A stretch of 64,000 nt of DNA from Rotaria socialis. Lineage: Eukaryota; Rotifera; Eurotatoria; Philodinida; Philodinidae. Every line of letters starts with the position of its first letter. Position 1 is the stretch's first letter. This document shows, one piece after another, positions 61,141 to 64,000 of the stretch. The notes below the pieces were generated by a model. The model saw nothing but the letters and a program-made list of their open reading frames with translations. It searched no databases and was not told where the DNA came from. The translations under genes were made by a program, and so were the position numbers. Location of the stretch: positions 1 through 64,000 of the forward strand of contig CAJNYU010000015.1 of assembly GCA_905331475.1 (NCBI GenBank), read 5' to 3'.

Positions 61141-61489
61141 CATGACATATCTCAGTGATAATATCATTGGGATTTTCCAAAAAATGAGCGTGTCACCTAT
61201 TCGCATATAGATAGGTACTTACACACATCCAATCATCAATGCCTGAATCTGTAGACAGCAGCAACATGCAATGTGGTCACGGTCACAGTGATGACCATGA
61301 TTAGGTTTAAAGAAACTTCGAGACCGTGACTAAAAATCGCGGTCCCACGGGTGTTACGCGATCAAAGGTTCTATCTATGTATCTACCAATTCATCTATTT
61401 ATATATTTACCTATGTATCTATATGCGGATCGGTGGCGTATTTGTTTCCGGAAAATCCCAATGATATTATCACTGGGATTTGCCATGCA
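61141..61489. repeat. Inverted repeat overlapping the small unknown gene
   Basis: CAGTGATAATATCATTGGGA with GATTTTCC (within 61141-61218) is repeated in reverse complement within 61410-61489, including GCATATAGATA-like ends. The right arm covers the start of the conserved-looking part of the 61.4-kb frame. Confidence 0.75.
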
Positions 61490-61664
61490 CGCAACAGAAA
61501 GATTTTATGACTTTCTATTTCGCAAATCGCGTGTACCAATACATTTTCAAACATGGTTTTCGTCAGTCAAATCAACATTACCATCGTCGGATCAATTAAT
61601 TGAAATTAAGATTTGGGAACTAGGACTTGTCACACGTTCTATTGTTCCACCATTGTCACGTTAA
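61326..61664 (+). CDS. Small hypothetical protein
   Basis: A 112-codon frame. The N-terminal 40 residues translate low-complexity TATCTA repeats, but from DRWRICFRKIPMILSLGFAM onward the composition is protein-like (FYDFLFRKSRVP, SDQLIEIKIWELGLVTRSIV). The true first exon may start after the acceptor-like AG near 61.4 kb. I do not recognise the family. It could be an exon of a small mitochondrial or membrane protein, or a relic. Confidence 0.35.
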   Translation: MTKNRGPTGVTRSKVLSMYLPIHLFIYLPMYLYADRWRICFRKIPMILSLGFAMHATERFYDFLFRKSRVPIHFQTWFSSVKSTLPSSDQLIEIKIWELGLVTRSIVPPLSR

Positions 61665-61714
61665 CAATATTTTTTAGTTTTACTGCGATTATAAACTTTT
61701 TCTCTGTCTTTGTT

Positions 61715-62521
61715 TTATAAATAAAAATCAAACGCAAACATTACAACTGTAAATAAAAGATACAGATTAAGTGATAGCGATACAGATAGATTTCTTAGCT
61801 TATCGAGATAATTTCGCACTGTTTTATGAACATCAGTGATAGCCTTGACATTATCCGGATTTGAATAATTAGCACTAGCAGCAACAAATCCATGGCGCAT
61901 ACTTGAATATGTATGATATTCACATTTTTTACTTATCTCCATATTTGACTCTTCAATAGCACTGGATATATCCGGTTTCAGTGCTGGATCATTGCCAGCA
62001 GCGATAAACAGCATTGGTTGTTGCAGTTGACTAACTGCAGCAGGTGTCAATGATGAACCATGAATTGATATGCCAGTAAAGAATAATGTTGATAGATTTG
62101 AACAGGCCCGTACAGCTTGTAAACCACCCCAACAAAATCCGACTAAACCAAGTTGATTTTCTTTATATGATTCCTTTAACCAATCGGCAACAGTTTTAAG
62201 ATCCTTGGAAATTTTCGCCCAATCATTAACCTCAGCTAGCAATGTCATAATCAAACTTGAGTTGGATGCAGCAGCCGTGCCACGATAAAAGTCCGGCATA
62301 ACAACATGAACTGAGTATTCATGTGCAAGACGATCACAAAATACACGTGTTTGAGTTATATTAAAACCTCGAATATCATAAATAACAATTATTGATAGGT
62401 CACTATTCGATGTTCCCACTGAATAGATGTTCAAGTCATCGACTCGAAGTACTTCACCTTTTGGATACGTTTCATTCCATAATGATCCATCGATTGTTTG
62501 GCTAGTTAAAACGAAACTAAA
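61715..62521 (-). CDS. Dienelactone hydrolase-family protein, first exon missing
   Basis: The exon runs from an AG acceptor at 62522 to the stop at 61715. It reads in frame SQTIDGSLWNETYPKGEV, then SIIVIYDIRGFN, VVMPDFYRG, the nucleophile elbow GFCWGG (Cys), AGNDPALKP (Asp) and MRHGFVA (His): a complete Cys-Asp-His triad of the dienelactone hydrolase fold. It is a cytosolic-type alpha/beta hydrolase, but the last 20 residues are hydrophobic. No ATG exists in frame before MPDF, so a 5' exon is needed; the DNA immediately upstream is instead a duplicate of the SUR1-like gene (62574 onward). Either the exon lies further right, or it was lost when the duplicate landed, making this a pseudogene. 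Confidence 0.8.
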   Translation of the reverse strand, partial: FSFVLTSQTIDGSLWNETYPKGEVLRVDDLNIYSVGTSNSDLSIIVIYDIRGFNITQTRVFCDRLAHEYSVHVVMPDFYRGTAAASNSSLIMTLLAEVNDWAKISKDLKTVADWLKESYKENQLGLVGFCWGGLQAVRACSNLSTLFFTGISIHGSSLTPAAVSQLQQPMLFIAAGNDPALKPDISSAIEESNMEISKKCEYHTYSSMRHGFVAASANYSNPDNVKAITDVHKTVRNYLDKLRNLSVSLSLNLYLLFTVVMFAFDFYL

Positions 62522-62569
62522 CTATTATTAACAGAAACTATTTAGAATAGATAAAATCCTACCAAAAAC

Positions 62570-62692
62570 TTCAAGTATACCTGATTTATTGAGAAAAACT
62601 CGTTGAGAATGATGACGAAAGACGATAATATAAATTTGATAACAAACTAATGGTCCAAAGAAAATTCTTTGTAAGTAAATTCTCCACTGCAT
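62570..62692 (-). pseudogene. 5' fragment of the SUR1/OCH1-like gene
   Basis: MQWRIYLQRIFFGPLVCYQI and SQRVFLNKSGI match the first ~40 residues of the gene at 58066-59064 (MQWRIYLQRVFCGVLVCFLI, SQRVFLTESDI). Homology stops abruptly near 62574, with no catalytic domain following. Confidence 0.88.
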
Positions 62693-63316
62693 TAAATATA
62701 TACAAGAAATAAAATTATAAATAAAAATATGTTCTATTATTTGCATCTAAATATTTATGTTTAGTTTCGGTGCGGATATGCATTTACAAAATACAAAAGG
62801 AAAAAGAATTATTTATTGATTTTCATCGTAATAAATGTGATAATTGGATATTGATGAGTCTCATTGTACTTCGAATAAGCTGATAGTGAATACACTAATC
62901 GAGCTTCTTTTTCTTCTATATTTAAAATAAAATAAATTCTTATCGTAAAATAAAACACTAAGAGTCTTTTACCTACCACGTTATATTTATTTTCACACGC
63001 TTCAATCAACGTTGTTATACAAATAAATGTTCTCTTTCTCCCGTTGTAAAAAGCGTCGCTTGAATAAGTATTCTTTATCTTACTAGGTACTTGTGTTCTC
63101 TTGATTTACAATGATTATAATATAAGTGCCATGTAAAAGCAGAAAGGAAAATATTGATCAAAATAAATCTGGTATCGGATTTCCCAGCCACTCCGATGAA
63201 AAAAAAACTATCAGTATATAAGAGAATGGTTTTAATTCAGAATTTTGTTTCGAAGGTGAAAGGACGAGACTCATCTGTTTAGTTAGATAAAAAAAAGAAA
63301 AGAAACTCATCGAAAT
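62574..63316. repeat. Segmental duplication, copy 2
   Basis: Partner of 58945-59863 in direct orientation, diverged by scattered substitutions and indels. Its left edge is about 50 bp from the truncated 5' edge of the hydrolase exon. Confidence 0.88.
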
Positions 63317-64000
63317 CTGAAAGAGAATAAAATCAGTTTAATGCTCGAAGTATATAAGTAAGTTACATGCTATGAGAATCGATAAAAAGACGTTCGACTC
63401 TTTTCGCATAAAACAAATCCTTTCTACTCAGCGTTGTAACCAGGATTTTTAGACCAATAGGTAAACCTCTGTTGTGTCATATAAAACGATGGGCAAAACA
63501 CTTTTTGGTCCAACAAAGTACTGATACCGTTAAAAGTGCAAAAACAAAGAAATGTGGTCCTTTTAATGAATTGCATATCGTTCTTCGACATGACTGTTCG
63601 GCGATAGACATTCAGTCTACAGACATTTTGTCGAAAGTTCTTTTGGCGACATCTTTCATAGACAAATAAATTAGTCAACGATGTATTTTCTATATGTACT
63701 ATGAATTTCTAGGTTTTGACAACAAAACAGCGCCTCCAGATCTTTGTTTTCAACTAGCTACTCGAAAAATATTTCATTTAAAAATGTAATGATCATAATA
63801 CAAGTGGGAACAAGCGGACTTCGGTATTTCCGAAGTACAGAAAAGCACGATGAGAGCTTTACAGGTACATGAATCCGATAGAAATTTCGTCAAAATTATT
63901 TGAAAGAAAGAATCTAATCGTAACTGCAAAACATTAAAAACCATAAGATGCCTAATTCGAATTCGAATATAAATTCACATCTGAATAACTATTCACAATT
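63317..64000. other. Window end, no gene seen
   Basis: Two overlapping antisense frames (84 and 65 codons, about 63424-63678) show no recognisable motif. Confidence 0.4.

Overview
The window is nuclear DNA from a small-intron, AT-rich metazoan. I infer a bdelloid rotifer (Adineta/Rotaria type). The reasons are GT-AG introns of mostly 45-90 bp, an arginine ADP-ribosyltransferase gene next to a decayed ART-TPR gene of the architecture greatly expanded in bdelloids, and foreign-looking genes (a bacterial-type OafA acyltransferase fragment, a fungal-type SUR1/OCH1-like glycosyltransferase) among ordinary animal genes. The species cannot be fixed from this sequence alone. There is one 100-N assembly gap (35650-35749).

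Layout. 1-4.2 kb is non-coding and repetitive (short tandem units, a 1.6-kb degenerate foldback, an ACCCTTTTT-rich repeat). A small PLAC8 gene (4.2-4.7 kb) follows, then CGGATTCCG-type repeats and a truncated OafA-like acyltransferase (6.9-7.6 kb, minus). A three-exon STELLO/DUF288 glycosyltransferase gene lies at 10.4-12.6 kb (minus). 13-16 kb holds transposon relics and two large palindromes. A second type II membrane glycosyltransferase-like gene is at 17.0-18.4 kb.

The densest conserved block is 20.5-29.1 kb, all on plus: mitochondrial ribosomal protein bL27m, an eight-exon C2H2 zinc-finger gene, an hnRNP A-type two-RRM protein, and an NCA2-family mitochondrial membrane protein. A small secreted protein (29.5 kb), a caspase-like peptidase (32.1 kb) and a B-box coiled-coil gene (33.5 kb) follow. 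The last two could be one gene, because a consensus donor at the end of the caspase joins in frame to the B-box exon.

34.5-36.4 kb is a transposon cluster around the gap: a hAT transposase remnant, a CGGATCC palindrome and a hAT-type MITE with a perfect 8-bp duplication. Next come a GBP-like GTPase (37.3 kb) and a decayed transposase-like gene (40.4-44.7 kb) whose reading frame is split by a 404-bp MITE. Just downstream (45.04-45.35 kb) is the most unusual signal here: a run of small hairpins with different but self-complementary stems and a constant apical CGG-GTTTA-CCG element. A cytochrome b561 gene (46.8 kb), a third hAT-type MITE (48.2 kb), the ART-TPR pseudogene (48.8-50.4 kb), a multi-LIM gene (51.8 kb, minus) and an intact ART gene (53.3 kb, minus) come next.

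The right end carries DUS2 (56.1-58.0 kb, ten exons) converging on the SUR1/OCH1-like gene (58.1-59.1 kb, minus), a small unknown ORF (61.3 kb) and a dienelactone-hydrolase gene (61.7-62.5 kb, minus). A segmental duplicate of the SUR1-like gene's 5' end abuts the hydrolase gene and seems to have replaced its first exon. I see no functional operon-like system. The cellular roles are mixed: mitochondrial translation and membrane, RNA processing, tRNA modification, Golgi glycosylation and stress or immune-type signalling.
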